DNA of 64,000 bases from positions 186,001 to 250,000 of the forward strand of contig JANLFN010000001.1 of assembly GCA_024655885.1 (NCBI GenBank), in the 5' to 3' direction. The notes below the pieces were generated by a model that ran no database searches, was not told the origin of the DNA, and saw only the letters and a program-made list of their open reading frames with translations. Position numbers and translations under genes: made by a program. The DNA is from Eubacteriales bacterium. Lineage in GTDB: Bacteria > Bacillota > Clostridia > Acetivibrionales > JANLFN01. Each line of letters opens with the position of its first letter. Position 1 is the stretch's first letter. Below, piece after piece: positions 26,744 through 36,760 of the stretch.

Positions 26744-27901
26744 ATGGAATACTTTCTGACCGAAGAACAGAAGATGATCAAGGAATTGGCCGCTAGAATC
26801 GCGGATGAAAAAATCAGCCCTATCGCCCTTCAATATGACGAAGAGGGTAAGTTTCCCCATGATATTGTTAAGATCCTGGCTGATTCCGACTTGTGCGGTG
26901 TTTATATTCCCGAGGAGTATGGCGGTTTAGGCGGGGGTATCCTGGAAATGGCCCTTGTGGTTGAGGAATTGAGCAGGGCCTGCGGTGGAATTTCCCTGGC
27001 TTTTGCAGGAACAGGCCTTGGTACCTTCCCCATAATACTTTTCGGGAACGAAGAGCAAAAGCAAAAATACCTGCCGGATATCGCGTCGGGTAAAAAGCTT
27101 GCCGCTTTCGGTTTGACTGAGGCCAATGCAGGGAGCGATGCGGCAGGAATCCAGACAACGGCAGTGCTGGACGGGGACGAATATGTCCTGAACGGAACGA
27201 AACAATGGATCACCAACGGCGGAGAGGCGGATGTGTATACGGTTATTGCTTGTACAAACAGGGCAAAAGGGGCCAGAGGTTTTTCTGCTTTCATTGTAGA
27301 AAAGGGTACTCCCGGCTTCTCTTTCGGCAAAAAGGAAAATAAGATGGGGATCAGGGCTTCCTGCACAAGAGAGCTTGTCTTTGACAACTGCAGGATACCG
27401 AAGCAAAACCTCCTCGCAAGAGAGGGAATGGGTTTTATTGTGGCAATGAAAACCCTGGACAGAACGAGGCCGGGGGTTGCCGCCCAGGCGCTGGGCATAG
27501 CCCAGGGCGCTTTTGATGCCGCACTCAAGTATTCCAGGCAAAGAGTGCAGTTCGGCCAGGCTATTTCTTCCTTTCAGGCGGTGCAGCACATGCTTGCGGA
27601 CATGGCTATCCAGATAGAAGCTTCAAGGGCTCTGGTGTACCAGACATGCAGGCACATCGACAGCGGGGCTAAAGACATTTCCAAAGAATCCGCCATGGCA
27701 AAGGTAATGGCCTCGGATACGGCTATGAAGGTAACCACCGACGCGGTACAGATTTTGGGCGGATACGGCTACATGAAAGAATACCCTGTAGAAAAAATGA
27801 TGCGTGATGCAAAAATTACACAGATATACGAAGGCACCAACCAGATCCAGAGGAATGTGATTGCACTTGAATTGATCAAGGAAGTATCAGGGAAGAAATA
27901 A
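26744..27901 (+). CDS. Acyl-CoA dehydrogenase (short-chain/butyryl-CoA type)
   Basis: FAD flavoenzyme that interconverts acyl-CoA and 2-enoyl-CoA using EtfAB. 385 residues, standard family length. FAD/substrate loops FGLTEANAGSDA and KQWITNGG are present; the catalytic base Glu is in IYEGTNQIQRN. ATG at 26744 (MEYFLTEEQKMIKELAARIA) follows AAGGAG; the 18 extra track residues are spurious. First gene of acd-etfB-etfA. With a bifurcating-type Etf it may run as an enoyl-CoA reductase that also reduces ferredoxin; the substrate (crotonyl-CoA, caffeyl-CoA or other) cannot be read from sequence. Confidence 0.93.
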   Translation: MEYFLTEEQKMIKELAARIADEKISPIALQYDEEGKFPHDIVKILADSDLCGVYIPEEYGGLGGGILEMALVVEELSRACGGISLAFAGTGLGTFPIILFGNEEQKQKYLPDIASGKKLAAFGLTEANAGSDAAGIQTTAVLDGDEYVLNGTKQWITNGGEADVYTVIACTNRAKGARGFSAFIVEKGTPGFSFGKKENKMGIRASCTRELVFDNCRIPKQNLLAREGMGFIVAMKTLDRTRPGVAAQALGIAQGAFDAALKYSRQRVQFGQAISSFQAVQHMLADMAIQIEASRALVYQTCRHIDSGAKDISKESAMAKVMASDTAMKVTTDAVQILGGYGYMKEYPVEKMMRDAKITQIYEGTNQIQRNVIALELIKEVSGKK

Positions 27902-27910
27902 CTCTTTCAA

Positions 27911-27968
27911 AAGGGGACATCCCTCAGCGCAAAAGAAATGCCTCTTGTCCAGGGAGGAATGTCCCCTT
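27911..27968 (+). repeat. Palindromic repeat between acd and etfB
   Basis: AAGGGGACAT (27911-27920) and ATGTCCCCTT (27959-27968) form a perfect 10-bp inverted repeat; the interior can pair further (CCCT with AGGG). The same core occurs in the repeats near 25520 and 38371. In the acd-etfBA mRNA it would form a stem-loop that could shift expression between acd and etfBA. Confidence 0.7.
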
Positions 27969-27995
27969 ACCTAATTAACCGGTGAGGTGAAAGAT

Positions 27996-28790
27996 TTGAA
28001 TATTATCGTATGTGTTAAGCAGGTACCGGCGACAAATGAAGTCAAAATGAATAAGGAAACCAACACCATTATCCGTGAAGGGGTGGAAGCTGTAATTAAC
28101 CCTTTTGACGCCTATGCCATCGAAGAAGCCCTCAGGATCAAGGATAAAACCGGAGGAAAGGTAACCGTAATGAGCATGGGCATCCCTTCGGTGGCAGCCC
28201 TGTTAAAAGAAACCATTGCCCTGGGTGTGGATGAGGCCGTTCTATTGAGCGACAGGGCTTTTGCAGGATCAGATACCCTTGCGACCTCTTATGCGCTCTC
28301 TATGGGAATAAGAAAAATAAACAGCTATGACCTGGTTATATGCGGCAAGCAGGCTATCGACGGAGATACCGCCCAGGTGGGTCCAAGCCTTGCCGAAAAG
28401 CTTGGCATTCCCCATACCACTTATGTCCGAAAAATCGAGGAAATCAGCGAAGGCTTCATCCGTTGCCAAAGGCTCACGGACGATGGCTATGAGGTGGTGG
28501 AAATGCCTTTGCCTGCGGTGATAACAGTGGTAAAGGAGATCAACGAGCCCAGGCTTCCTTCCATTAAGGGAATGATGCGCGCCAAAAAAGCGGTAGTAAG
28601 CATCTGGAGCGCGGACGACATCGGTGCGGACAAAAATTTATGCGGTTTAAAGGGCTCACCGACACAGGTTGTAAAAACTTTTGTCCCCCTTCACGAGGTG
28701 CAGAGTGAAATGATTGAGGGGAAACCGGAGGAACAGGCATCCAAGCTTGTGGAAAAATTAGTATCCATGCAGTTTATGACCTGCAAATAG
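27996..28790 (+). CDS. etfB: Electron transfer flavoprotein, beta subunit
   Basis: Small Etf subunit, about 264 residues, with the EtfB signature and GKQAIDGDTAQVGPSLAE. The DGDTAQVGP form is that of the bifurcating group, unlike the classical mitochondrial type, where the second FAD is AMP. TTG at 27996 (MNIIVCVKQVPAT) with GAGGTGA five bases upstream is the likely start; the track's GTG at 27987 lies inside that site. Confidence 0.93.
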   Translation: MNIIVCVKQVPATNEVKMNKETNTIIREGVEAVINPFDAYAIEEALRIKDKTGGKVTVMSMGIPSVAALLKETIALGVDEAVLLSDRAFAGSDTLATSYALSMGIRKINSYDLVICGKQAIDGDTAQVGPSLAEKLGIPHTTYVRKIEEISEGFIRCQRLTDDGYEVVEMPLPAVITVVKEINEPRLPSIKGMMRAKKAVVSIWSADDIGADKNLCGLKGSPTQVVKTFVPLHEVQSEMIEGKPEEQASKLVEKLVSMQFMTCK

Positions 28791-28868
28791 GGTTGATGCG
28801 CAGGTCGTGAAAAGGCAAGAATAGAAGGAATAAGGAATATGAGGTCCGGTTTAAGAGGAGAGATAAAA

Positions 28869-30065
28869 ATGGCTAGTATTCGAATCGTTGTAGATAAATG
28901 TTATGGATGTAAGGTCTGTGTGGATGGCTGCCCTTTCGGGGCCATCCAAGTGGAGGATAAAAAAGCAAAAATTCTTGACAACTGTACTCTCTGCGGTGCC
29001 TGTGTATCTTCCTGCAAGTACAATGCCATTGATTTTCAAAAGGATAAAGCGGTGAGCACGGTGGATATATCCGCCTACAAGGGAGTATGGGTCTTTGGGG
29101 AGCAGAAGGGCGGAACCGTCGCCAATGTGGTGCTTGAGCTTACCGGAGAAGGAAGAAAGCTGGCCGATCAGCTGCAGGTGCCTCTTTCCGTCGTTCTCCT
29201 GGGGGAAAATGTGGAAAGGACCGCACAAAACTTGATCGCCTACGGGGCAGATAATGTATACTTAGTCGATGATCCCTCCCTGAAGAATTTTAATGATGAG
29301 TCCTATGCGGATATTTTGGTGCAGTTGATTCATCGATACAAACCGGAAATTGTCCTGATGGGTGCGACTACTTATGGCCGCTCCCTTGCGCCCAGGATTG
29401 CATCCCGTCTCAACACCGGGCTCACGGCAGACTGCACGGGCCTGGATATTGACCTTGAACGCAGGCTGCTGCTTCAAACCAGGCCGGCCTTTGGGGGCAA
29501 CCTTATGGCGACCATTCTATGTCCCAACCACAGGCCGCAAATGTCCACGGTAAGGCCAAAGGTCATGAAAGCCCTGGAACCCGATTTTTCAAGAACCGGA
29601 GAAATCATCAGGCCGGAAGTTGTTATTCCCCGGGATGTCAGAGTGAAGGTCCTGGATGTTGTAACCACCCTGGGTGAAAAGGTGAACCTGACGGAAGCCG
29701 ATATTATCGTTTCTGTGGGCCGGGGTATCGGTGATCCTAAAAACATCAGGATTATAGAAGAACTTGCAAAAGTGCTTGGCGCAGCGGTAGGCGCTTCCCG
29801 TGCCGTAGTGGATGCAGGCTGGATGGAATACAGCCACCAGGTGGGACAGACCGGCAAGACCGTGGGGCCAAAAGTATATTTTGCATGCGGAATCTCAGGG
29901 GCCGTGCAGCATCTGGCGGGCATGTCCTCATCCGATATCATTGTCGCCATAAATAAAAATCCGAACGCTCCCATATTTAAAATAGCGACCTTCGGGATCA
30001 TAGGAGATGTTCTGGAAATAGTTCCGCTTTTAACCAATGAATTCAAGAAGCGCCTGGGCGGGTAG
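28869..30065 (+). CDS. etfA: Electron transfer flavoprotein alpha subunit with N-terminal ferredoxin domain
   Basis: 398-residue EtfA. Residues 1-65 are a 2[4Fe-4S] ferredoxin (CYGCKVCVDGCPFGAI, CTLCGACVSSCKYNAI). An Etf domain follows, with the FAD-binding C-terminal part SVGRGIGDP, HQVGQTGKTVGP and GISGAVQHLAGM. Such EtfA forms occur in flavin-bifurcating complexes, for example CarE of Acetobacterium caffeyl-CoA reductase. ATG at 28869 follows AGAGGAG; ten track residues are spurious. It probably channels electrons between NADH, the dehydrogenase and ferredoxin. Confidence 0.94.
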   Translation: MASIRIVVDKCYGCKVCVDGCPFGAIQVEDKKAKILDNCTLCGACVSSCKYNAIDFQKDKAVSTVDISAYKGVWVFGEQKGGTVANVVLELTGEGRKLADQLQVPLSVVLLGENVERTAQNLIAYGADNVYLVDDPSLKNFNDESYADILVQLIHRYKPEIVLMGATTYGRSLAPRIASRLNTGLTADCTGLDIDLERRLLLQTRPAFGGNLMATILCPNHRPQMSTVRPKVMKALEPDFSRTGEIIRPEVVIPRDVRVKVLDVVTTLGEKVNLTEADIIVSVGRGIGDPKNIRIIEELAKVLGAAVGASRAVVDAGWMEYSHQVGQTGKTVGPKVYFACGISGAVQHLAGMSSSDIIVAINKNPNAPIFKIATFGIIGDVLEIVPLLTNEFKKRLGG

Positions 30066-30087
30066 AACGGAACCACAGCATTATAAA

Positions 30088-30109
30088 GGCCGGTAAATAA
30101 AAACCGGCC
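30088..30109. terminator. Possible terminator between convergent etfA and deacetylase genes
   Basis: GGCCGGT/ACCGGCC, a perfect 7-bp GC-rich stem with an 8-base A-rich loop, lies in the 52-base gap between converging genes. No clear T-run follows on either strand, so termination is plausible but not certain. Confidence 0.4.
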
Positions 30110-30117
30110 CTGCGGAT

Positions 30118-31047
30118 TTATTGTTGCAATTTATTTTTGAAGCCGTCCAGATCAAGGCTCCTCGGCACATAAATCCTTTTTATTTCATATGCGCTGTCCC
30201 CTCTGTGGTAAAAGCCTCCACCGCTTACTACGGCGTATTTGTAGTATTTTTTAGCGATTTTTATTACCCGGCTGTCATAATCTCCGTAAGGATAGGCAAG
30301 CACATCCACTTCCTTTCCTGTAAGATCTTCTAAAATCTTTTTGGACTCACCAAGTTCGGTGTCGATTTTTTCTTCCGTCAATTTGGAAAGATAGTCGTGG
30401 GTCATGGTATGGCTTTGAATATTGATCAAATCCTTCATCTGTAGGATTTGACCGCTCTTAAGAAACTGGGACTTGTCAATGACGCTCACACAAAGAAAAA
30501 TAGTGGCCTTAAAGCCAAACTTTTTCAAGATGGGGTATGCGTAGGTAAAATTGTCCTCATACCCGTCGTCAAATGTAATTATAATGGGTTTTTCCATGGA
30601 ATCCGCATTTTTCAGCTCATTAAAAGTTATTACGGTATAATTGTTTTTTTTCAGATAATTCATCTGCTTTTCAAATTCAGCCGGGGCAACCGACAGTTCT
30701 TCAATTCCAAAAATATTGTCAGTAACAGAGTGGTAATATAAAATAGGGATGCCTTCCTTCTTTTCAGGTCCAGGCACCGGTTTGCCGTCTTTATCCGGAG
30801 GAGCATTGAATTCTTGCAAGGCGCCTGTATTTTCTGGAATTTTCTCCGAAAAATCCATCTTCCTGTTTTTCTTTTCCATTTCCGCAGGGAAGACTTGAAA
30901 AGGAACCCAGCGGGTTACATCCTGATTGCGCGACAAATATGCATTTCTAACTGCAATGCTTTTATCCGCTGTGCTTGCATTAAAAATGAATACAAAAACA
31001 CATGATAATACCAATAGAAAGGTCCGCTTCAATATATTCGCTGCCAT
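30118..31047 (-). CDS. Exported polysaccharide deacetylase (NodB family)
   Basis: 309-residue protein with an N-terminal membrane/signal segment (FLLVLSCVFVFIFNA), a linker, and a carbohydrate-esterase-4 domain from about residue 95: metal Asp in IITFDDGYEDN, metal His pair in SHTMTHDYLS, then AYPYGDYDSR. Likely removes N-acetyl groups from peptidoglycan or another cell-surface glycan outside the membrane. It converges on etfA and lies downstream of recX without obvious functional linkage. Confidence 0.88.
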   Translation of the reverse strand: MAANILKRTFLLVLSCVFVFIFNASTADKSIAVRNAYLSRNQDVTRWVPFQVFPAEMEKKNRKMDFSEKIPENTGALQEFNAPPDKDGKPVPGPEKKEGIPILYYHSVTDNIFGIEELSVAPAEFEKQMNYLKKNNYTVITFNELKNADSMEKPIIITFDDGYEDNFTYAYPILKKFGFKATIFLCVSVIDKSQFLKSGQILQMKDLINIQSHTMTHDYLSKLTEEKIDTELGESKKILEDLTGKEVDVLAYPYGDYDSRVIKIAKKYYKYAVVSGGGFYHRGDSAYEIKRIYVPRSLDLDGFKNKLQQ

Positions 31048-31076
31048 TTCTCGGATCCGTTTCCCTGTCCTTTAAA

Positions 31077-31697
31077 CTATGAATGTGTCAATTTGCCGAC
31101 CAGATCATCAATCAAGCTGTAGCTGTAGCCCCTATGATGAAGGAATGAATAGATTTTTTTAACTATTGTCTCATCATGAATGTCATACTTTCCAAATTTT
31201 CTTCTCACTAAGTTTTCAGCGACGGTAAAATCATCGATTTCCAGATCGGACAGGACCTCATCGCTAATATCATCGCTAATTCCCCTTTTTTGAAGTTCCA
31301 GCTTCAATAACTTTTTGGATATGGGTTTTAGCTTATTCCTATCAAAAATAAACTTCTGTGCATAAATTTTATCATTAATGTAGCCTAGAGATTTTAATTC
31401 TTCAATCACCTTTTCTATCACACAGTCTTCAAACCCTTCCGAACCAAGCTTGTCACGCACTTCCTTTTCGCACCGGACTTTTAGGGACAAAAACTTGACC
31501 GCCGCCAATTTTGCAGCACGGAAATTGACGGTTTCCTTTATATATGCAAGTTTCTCCTCAGTTATTTCCTGCAGTTCGTATAGGCTTAAAGCGATAAAAT
31601 CTTCTTCTCGAAGGGAAAAACCATATTTGCCGTCAATATACACGGACAGCATGCCCTTGGCTTTTCTCTTTCTTTCAACCGACGTTATGACCATCAT
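31077..31697 (-). CDS. recX: Regulatory protein RecX
   Basis: 206-residue RecA modulator, helical RecX repeats (KYGFSLREEDFIALSLYELQEI, LGYINDKIYAQKFI). It limits RecA filament growth. It follows recA on the same strand with a gap of about 75 bases, the common arrangement. Two adjacent ATG codons are possible starts after AAGGTGAA. Confidence 0.9.
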   Translation of the reverse strand: MMVITSVERKRKAKGMLSVYIDGKYGFSLREEDFIALSLYELQEITEEKLAYIKETVNFRAAKLAAVKFLSLKVRCEKEVRDKLGSEGFEDCVIEKVIEELKSLGYINDKIYAQKFIFDRNKLKPISKKLLKLELQKRGISDDISDEVLSDLEIDDFTVAENLVRRKFGKYDIHDETIVKKIYSFLHHRGYSYSLIDDLVGKLTHS

Positions 31698-31772
31698 TTC
31701 ACCTTATTATACCATAAGCTTAAGATATTTTACAGCCCTCTTAATAAATATAGCATACCGTGAAGTCTTTCT

Positions 31773-32816
31773 TCACAGATCCACATCCTCTTCCTCATCA
31801 ACTGCGACGTGTGCCTCAATGCTTTTGATAAAAGCCTGGTTGTAATTTTCTCTTATCTTCTTCTCGATATCATCCCGGATGTCTTTATTTTCCTTCAGGA
31901 ACTGCTTTGCATTTTCCCTGCCCTGGCCTATTCGCTGCCCGTTGTAAGAGAACCAAGCGCCGCTTTTATTGATGATATCCAGATTGACACCCACATCCAG
32001 GATATTCCCCTCCTTGGAAATGCCCTCTCCATAGATTATGTCAAATTCCGCTTCCTTAAAAGGAGGTGCTACTTTATTTTTAACCACCCTGACCTTGGTC
32101 CTGTTTCCTATCACATCATTGCCCTGCTTGATAGATTCTACCCTCCGGATATCAAGCCTCACGGTGGCATAAAACTTCAAGGCCCTTCCTCCCGGCGTAG
32201 TTTCCGGATTTCCGAACATGACGCCAACTTTCTCTCTCAGCTGGTTTATAAATATGGCCGTTGTCCTTGATTTGCTTATAACACCTGCCAGCTTCCTCAG
32301 GGCCTGGGACATCAACCTGGCCTGCAAGCCCACATGGGCATCCCCCATTTCGCCGTCAATTTCAGCCTTTGGTACAAGAGCCGCCACCGAGTCGACCACA
32401 ATGACATCAATGGCACCGCTTCTTACCAGCGCCTCCGCGATTTCAAGAGCCTGCTCCCCGGTATCGGGCTGCGATACGATGAGGTTGTCTATATCCACTC
32501 CAAGTTTTTTCGCATATACGGGGTCCAATGCATGCTCCGCATCAATATATGCCGCTTCTCCACCGGCTTTCTGGGCTTCCGCCACGATATGCAGGGCTAC
32601 GGTTGTCTTACCCGAGGATTCGGGTCCGAAAATTTCAACGATTCTGCCCCTGGGTACGCCGCCGACGCCAAGTGCGATGTCAAGCCCCAAAGCACCTGTG
32701 GGAATGGTTTCCACATTCATATTCGTGTTTTCCCCCAGCTTCATTACGGCCCCTTTTCCAAACTGCTTCTCTATTTGTCCTAAAGCCATTTCCAGAGCTT
32801 TTTTCTTTTCGATCAT
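31773..32816 (-). CDS. recA: Recombinase RecA
   Basis: Homologous-recombination ATPase and SOS coprotease. About 347 residues: Walker [10 protein letters not shown], Walker [22 protein letters not shown] loop L2 near [18 protein letters not shown]. The start taken is ATG at 32816 ([20 protein letters not shown]), the conserved N-terminus; an upstream ATG seven codons earlier would put GGGAGG inside the gene. Neighbours recX and cinA suit a DNA-repair locus. I could not identify an SOS box. Confidence 0.97.
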   Translation of the reverse strand: MIEKKKALEMALGQIEKQFGKGAVMKLGENTNMNVETIPTGALGLDIALGVGGVPRGRIVEIFGPESSGKTTVALHIVAEAQKAGGEAAYIDAEHALDPVYAKKLGVDIDNLIVSQPDTGEQALEIAEALVRSGAIDVIVVDSVAALVPKAEIDGEMGDAHVGLQARLMSQALRKLAGVISKSRTTAIFINQLREKVGVMFGNPETTPGGRALKFYATVRLDIRRVESIKQGNDVIGNRTKVRVVKNKVAPPFKEAEFDIIYGEGISKEGNILDVGVNLDIINKSGAWFSYNGQRIGQGRENAKQFLKENKDIRDDIEKKIRENYNQAFIKSIEAHVAVDEEEDVDL

Positions 32817-32915
32817 AGGATTGGTTTCCTCCCTCATCAGTTATCGAACATCTGTTCTTTATTATATAGCATATTCTTATCATAGTCAACGTTTTTTTGT
32901 AGAATATTCCATTTT

Positions 32916-34523
32916 TTATGCCTTTCTTGAAAGTCTTGCAATTATGTTTTTAATTTTTCCCACCGTGACTTTTTGGATGTAAACCGCCTCTTCCACCTTC
33001 ATAGCCAATACGGCCCCAAAATAAACCGCCACTCCTGCCGCCAGTTCAAAAAACAGCCAGAGGATTTCTTCCATCTTGAGCCTCACAGAAAACACACGGG
33101 CAAAATCCAAGGGTACCTCTTTTTTTATCAGGAAAAGCACCACTCCCATAGCCATGGAAGCAAAAAATACCTTGAGGAAAAAAAGGGTGAGCTTTTCCAG
33201 CCCCACTCCATTCAATTTTTTCTCCAGGATGGAGAGAAGCACTACAGCATAGACAGCGCTTGAAACCGAGTAAGAAAAGGCCATTCCCGCTGCGCCCAGG
33301 GACGTATAATGGAAAAACAGAAAGCACAGTCCCCCATTGACTGCAATGGTTCCTGCGCCCACAAACAGGGGGGTCTTGGTATCATTATTGGCATAAAAGG
33401 CCCGGTTTGCAATAGCCACCACCGATTGGGAAAGCAGGGCGATGGTAAAAAAGACAAGTATTTTATATGTAATCCCGATGGTGGGCGCGTCGATTTTGGC
33501 AGACCATTTGTATATTGCGCTGATCACCTGGTCGCCCAGCACAATTAATCCTATGGTGGAGGGAATGATCAGCAGAAATGTGGTTTTCAGGGATTTAATC
33601 ATTATGTCTTTAAAGGATTCCAGTTCGTTTAAAGCAAACCTTTCGGACAGTGTAGGCAGTATGGCCATTCCTATTCCCATGGCAAAGATCCCGTAGGGCA
33701 GCTGCCATATATCCGTGGCATTCTTTAAAGCCGTAACGCTGCCCTCCTGGAAATTTGAATTGTAGGACTGTGAAATCAGCACGTTGATCTGGGTAATGGA
33801 GGAAGCCAGGAGCGATGGGACAGCCAGCTTGAAGAGCTTGATAAAGCCCGGATGCTTCAAGTATATTTTGAACCTGTAGAATTTGAAATTCCGGAAGGCG
33901 AAGGAAATCTGGAATAGGAAATAGAATACGGCACTGCCCATAATTCCTGCCGCAACCCTGTCAACCCCTGATTTATGGAAAACCAGGAGGCTGAAGATGC
34001 TTCCAATGTTGTAAAGAATGGGGCCGTAAGCAGCGGCGGCAAATCTCTGGTATGAATTCAGCACGCCGTTAGTCAGGCCGGCAAGCATCAAAAAAGAAAC
34101 GGAGGGAAAAAGGATTCTCATAAGCCGGACGGTCAATGCGGCCTTTTCCCCATCAAAACCGGAAGCCAGTATTTTTACCAGTTGGGGAGAAAACAGGATC
34201 CCCAGCAGGCCCAACACGGTAATGGCTATAAACGTAATATTTATAAAAGTGCTTACCGCCTTCCAGCCTTCCTCTTCCTCATTCCTTGCCAGATACCCCG
34301 AAAGCACGGGTATCAAGGCGGCAGAAATCGCTCCGCCCACAAGAAGGAAATACAGGAGGTCGGTAATGGTAAAAGCCATAAAAAGGGCATCCTTACTCAT
34401 CTCGTTATGCAGCAGGTTATTGATCAATACGGTCCTTAAAAACCCTGTAATCCTGCTCAGTACAATGGAGGACATAACGATGACGGCAGCTCCTGTAAGG
34501 TTTTTTTTCTGTGAAGCATCCAA
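32916..34523 (-). CDS. murJ: Lipid II flippase MurJ
   Basis: 535-residue MviN/MurJ-type MOP-superfamily exporter with about 14 hydrophobic segments, starting AAVIVMSSIVLSRITGFLRT, typical of MurJ. It moves lipid II across the membrane for peptidoglycan synthesis. The start is TTG at 34523, seven bases after AGGAGG. It follows cinA by 14 bases, so probably one transcript. Confidence 0.9.
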   Translation of the reverse strand: MDASQKKNLTGAAVIVMSSIVLSRITGFLRTVLINNLLHNEMSKDALFMAFTITDLLYFLLVGGAISAALIPVLSGYLARNEEEEGWKAVSTFINITFIAITVLGLLGILFSPQLVKILASGFDGEKAALTVRLMRILFPSVSFLMLAGLTNGVLNSYQRFAAAAYGPILYNIGSIFSLLVFHKSGVDRVAAGIMGSAVFYFLFQISFAFRNFKFYRFKIYLKHPGFIKLFKLAVPSLLASSITQINVLISQSYNSNFQEGSVTALKNATDIWQLPYGIFAMGIGMAILPTLSERFALNELESFKDIMIKSLKTTFLLIIPSTIGLIVLGDQVISAIYKWSAKIDAPTIGITYKILVFFTIALLSQSVVAIANRAFYANNDTKTPLFVGAGTIAVNGGLCFLFFHYTSLGAAGMAFSYSVSSAVYAVVLLSILEKKLNGVGLEKLTLFFLKVFFASMAMGVVLFLIKKEVPLDFARVFSVRLKMEEILWLFFELAAGVAVYFGAVLAMKVEEAVYIQKVTVGKIKNIIARLSRKA

Positions 34524-34537
34524 GGCAAGGCCTCCTG

Positions 34538-35779
34538 TTAATTGTTTTTTGAAATCATATGAAGTCTTATCATGTCAAAAGCGTGAAGGGAAGTTACATT
34601 CCTGATTCTTTCTCTATTACCCCACAGTTTCAATTCCTTGTACTTCACACCATCCTCCCACGCAAGGGCAACATACACCAGTCCCACCGGCTTTTTCACG
34701 GTACCGCCCCCCGGTCCCGCTATTCCTGTTACCGATAGGCCTAGATCGGATTTGGCCAGTTCCCTTATCCCCCTGGCCATTTCCACGGCTGTTTCCTTGC
34801 TTACGGCGCCATACCTATCCAGGGTTTCCTGCCGGACGCCCAAAATATTCACTTTGGCTTCATTGCTGTAGGATACCACACCGCTTTTAAAAACTCTGGA
34901 TATCCCCGGTATACCGGTTATTTTGCCTGAAATCAATCCGCCGGTACAGGATTCGGCTATAGACAGGCTGACATTGTTTTCAATAAGCATGTTTCCTACC
35001 ACTTCTTCAAGGTTCTTGTCCTCAATACTGTATAAAGCGTTCCCTATCCTGCGGCTTATTTCTTCTACCACGGGCATGAGGAGGGAATGTGCATCGGCGT
35101 TTTTTTCACATTTCGCCGTTATGCGCAAAGTAACCTCGCCGTCCTTGGCATAAGGTGCTATGGTAGGGTTGGACTGCTTTTCAATCAGGTCCAACAGCAT
35201 GTCCTCAAGAGCGGACTCTCCTATGCCAAAAACCCTTAGGTACCTGGATTCTATCCTATAGGAAGATTTTTGCAAAAAATAGGGCATCACCGTATTTTCA
35301 AACATGGGTATCATTTCGGACGGGGGGCCGGGCAGCATTATGACCACTTTTTTTCCTTCCTCGATAATACACCCGGGTGCCGTGCCGTTGCTGTTCTCTA
35401 TTACCTTGCAGTGCTCAGGCAAATATGCCTGTTTAACATTGTTTGGCGTCATTTCCCTGTGCAGCCGGGCAAAAAAACCTTTGATTTTTTCAAGGCTTTC
35501 CTGGTGCAGCACCAGTTTTCTATTGAAAATTTCCGCAACGGTCTCTTTTGTCAAATCGTCCTGGGTAGGCCCCAGCCCTCCGGTCATGATCACCGCGTCA
35601 GACCTCTGCAGGGCCAGGTTAAGGCACTCTTTCAATCTGTTAGGGTTATCCCCCACCACACTGTGATAATACACATTGACTCCCACCTCAGGAAGTCTTT
35701 TGGATATGTACTGCGCGTTGGTATTCGCAATTTGACCCATTAACAGTTCGGTACCAACAGCTAGAATTTCAGCATTCAT
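34538..35779 (-). CDS. cinA: CinA-family competence/damage-inducible protein
   Basis: 413 residues: N-terminal MoCF-like domain ([31 protein letters not shown]) that in some homologues hydrolyses ADP-ribose, and a C-terminal CinA amidase domain (about 255-413, [25 protein letters not shown]) that in others deamidates nicotinamide mononucleotide. ATG at 35779 follows GGGAGTGA; 23 track residues are unsupported. Found next to recA in many Firmicutes. Confidence 0.92.
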   Translation of the reverse strand: MNAEILAVGTELLMGQIANTNAQYISKRLPEVGVNVYYHSVVGDNPNRLKECLNLALQRSDAVIMTGGLGPTQDDLTKETVAEIFNRKLVLHQESLEKIKGFFARLHREMTPNNVKQAYLPEHCKVIENSNGTAPGCIIEEGKKVVIMLPGPPSEMIPMFENTVMPYFLQKSSYRIESRYLRVFGIGESALEDMLLDLIEKQSNPTIAPYAKDGEVTLRITAKCEKNADAHSLLMPVVEEISRRIGNALYSIEDKNLEEVVGNMLIENNVSLSIAESCTGGLISGKITGIPGISRVFKSGVVSYSNEAKVNILGVRQETLDRYGAVSKETAVEMARGIRELAKSDLGLSVTGIAGPGGGTVKKPVGLVYVALAWEDGVKYKELKLWGNRERIRNVTSLHAFDMIRLHMISKNN

Positions 35780-35944
35780 TTTTTCACTCCCAAATGCGCT
35801 CAATGCGCGCTTAATAGTAATAGATTGTCTGTTTTCCATTACTTTCATTATTATATCAATTTATTGCCCCATTAATCAATAAGACTTGAAAAGCAGAAAT
35901 AGACCTGCCCATCCGCGCCATCGTTTTTTGAAAGCACGGGAAAA

Positions 35945-35972
35945 GACAAAAAGCCTTTCGAATTGAAAGGCT
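35945..35972 (-). terminator. Terminator of pspC
   Basis: 8-bp stem AGCCTTTC/GAAAGGCT with a 5-base loop, followed on the minus strand by TTTTTG. It lies about 35 bases beyond the pspC stop and upstream of cinA. Confidence 0.75.
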
Positions 35973-36006
35973 CATAAACACTATATCCATTTCATTGGGC
36001 TAAATT

Positions 36007-36198
36007 TTAAAACCTTGGCTTTTGAGGAATGATTGCCCAAGCAATAATGTAGGCCAGAATACCGCTGCCTCCCATAAGAGCGAACACCACCCACAACAGC
36101 CGGACCAAAGTGGGATCCACCCCAAGGTATTCTCCAATCCCTCCACAAACGCCGCCGATTTTTTTATCCGTATCAGAAAGATATAGTCTTCTTCCCAT
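36007..36198 (-). CDS. PspC-domain membrane protein
   Basis: 63 residues. Begins [35 protein letters not shown], then one hydrophobic segment ([21 protein letters not shown]): a minimal PspC domain. In enterobacteria PspC senses envelope stress; small solo versions are common in Firmicutes, usually with unknown targets. Monocistronic, with its own terminator. Confidence 0.85.
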   Translation of the reverse strand: MGRRLYLSDTDKKIGGVCGGIGEYLGVDPTLVRLLWVVFALMGGSGILAYIIAWAIIPQKPRF

Positions 36199-36288
36199 AA
36201 ATACTCCTCATTTACTAGTTTTTATTGCAGTATGCATCCTCTTTGTTTATATATACGGCCGATAAAATAAAATGTCTGAACGGGAATA

Positions 36289-36720
36289 TTATAGATCATA
36301 CACTTCCTCGGAGGACAAAACTCGAATGCGGCTGTTTTGTAAAGCGGCTATAGCTTTATCCGGGTTTTCCACTCTTAATATGACCAGCGCCTCTTGTGAA
36401 TGTTTCCCCACAAAAGCATACATGTATTCAATCCCTATGGATTCCCTGTCCAGTACGTCCAACGCACCGGCAAGACCTCCCGGCCTGTCGGGGACTGCGA
36501 TGGCTATAACACTGGTGCAGCTGACTGTAAAATCATTGTTTTTCAGTATTTCCTCCGCTTTTTCCGGCTGGTTCACTATGAGCCTTAATATTCCGAAATC
36601 TGTGGTGTCCGCAATGGACAAAGCGCTGATGTCGATGTTGTTGTCTCCAAGCACTCTTGTAACCTCGGCAAGTCTTCCGGACTTGTTTTCCAGGAATACG
36701 GAAATTTGCTTTACTAACAT
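36289..36720 (-). CDS. Tandem ACT-domain protein
   Basis: 143 residues comprising two ACT domains (about 1-68, MLVKQISVFLENKSGRLAEV; about 70-143, SVIAIAVPDRPGGLAGALDVL). ACT modules bind amino acids. Stand-alone tandem ACT proteins often follow phenylacetate-CoA ligase and IorAB genes, as here, and may sense aromatic amino acids. ATG at 36720 follows AGGAGGATGG; the 20 upstream track residues overlap the paaK end region. Confidence 0.85.
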   Translation of the reverse strand: MLVKQISVFLENKSGRLAEVTRVLGDNNIDISALSIADTTDFGILRLIVNQPEKAEEILKNNDFTVSCTSVIAIAVPDRPGGLAGALDVLDRESIGIEYMYAFVGKHSQEALVILRVENPDKAIAALQNSRIRVLSSEEVYDL

Positions 36721-36760
36721 ATACCCATCCTCCTCTTTCTGCAGGGATTTAAGGTTTACT

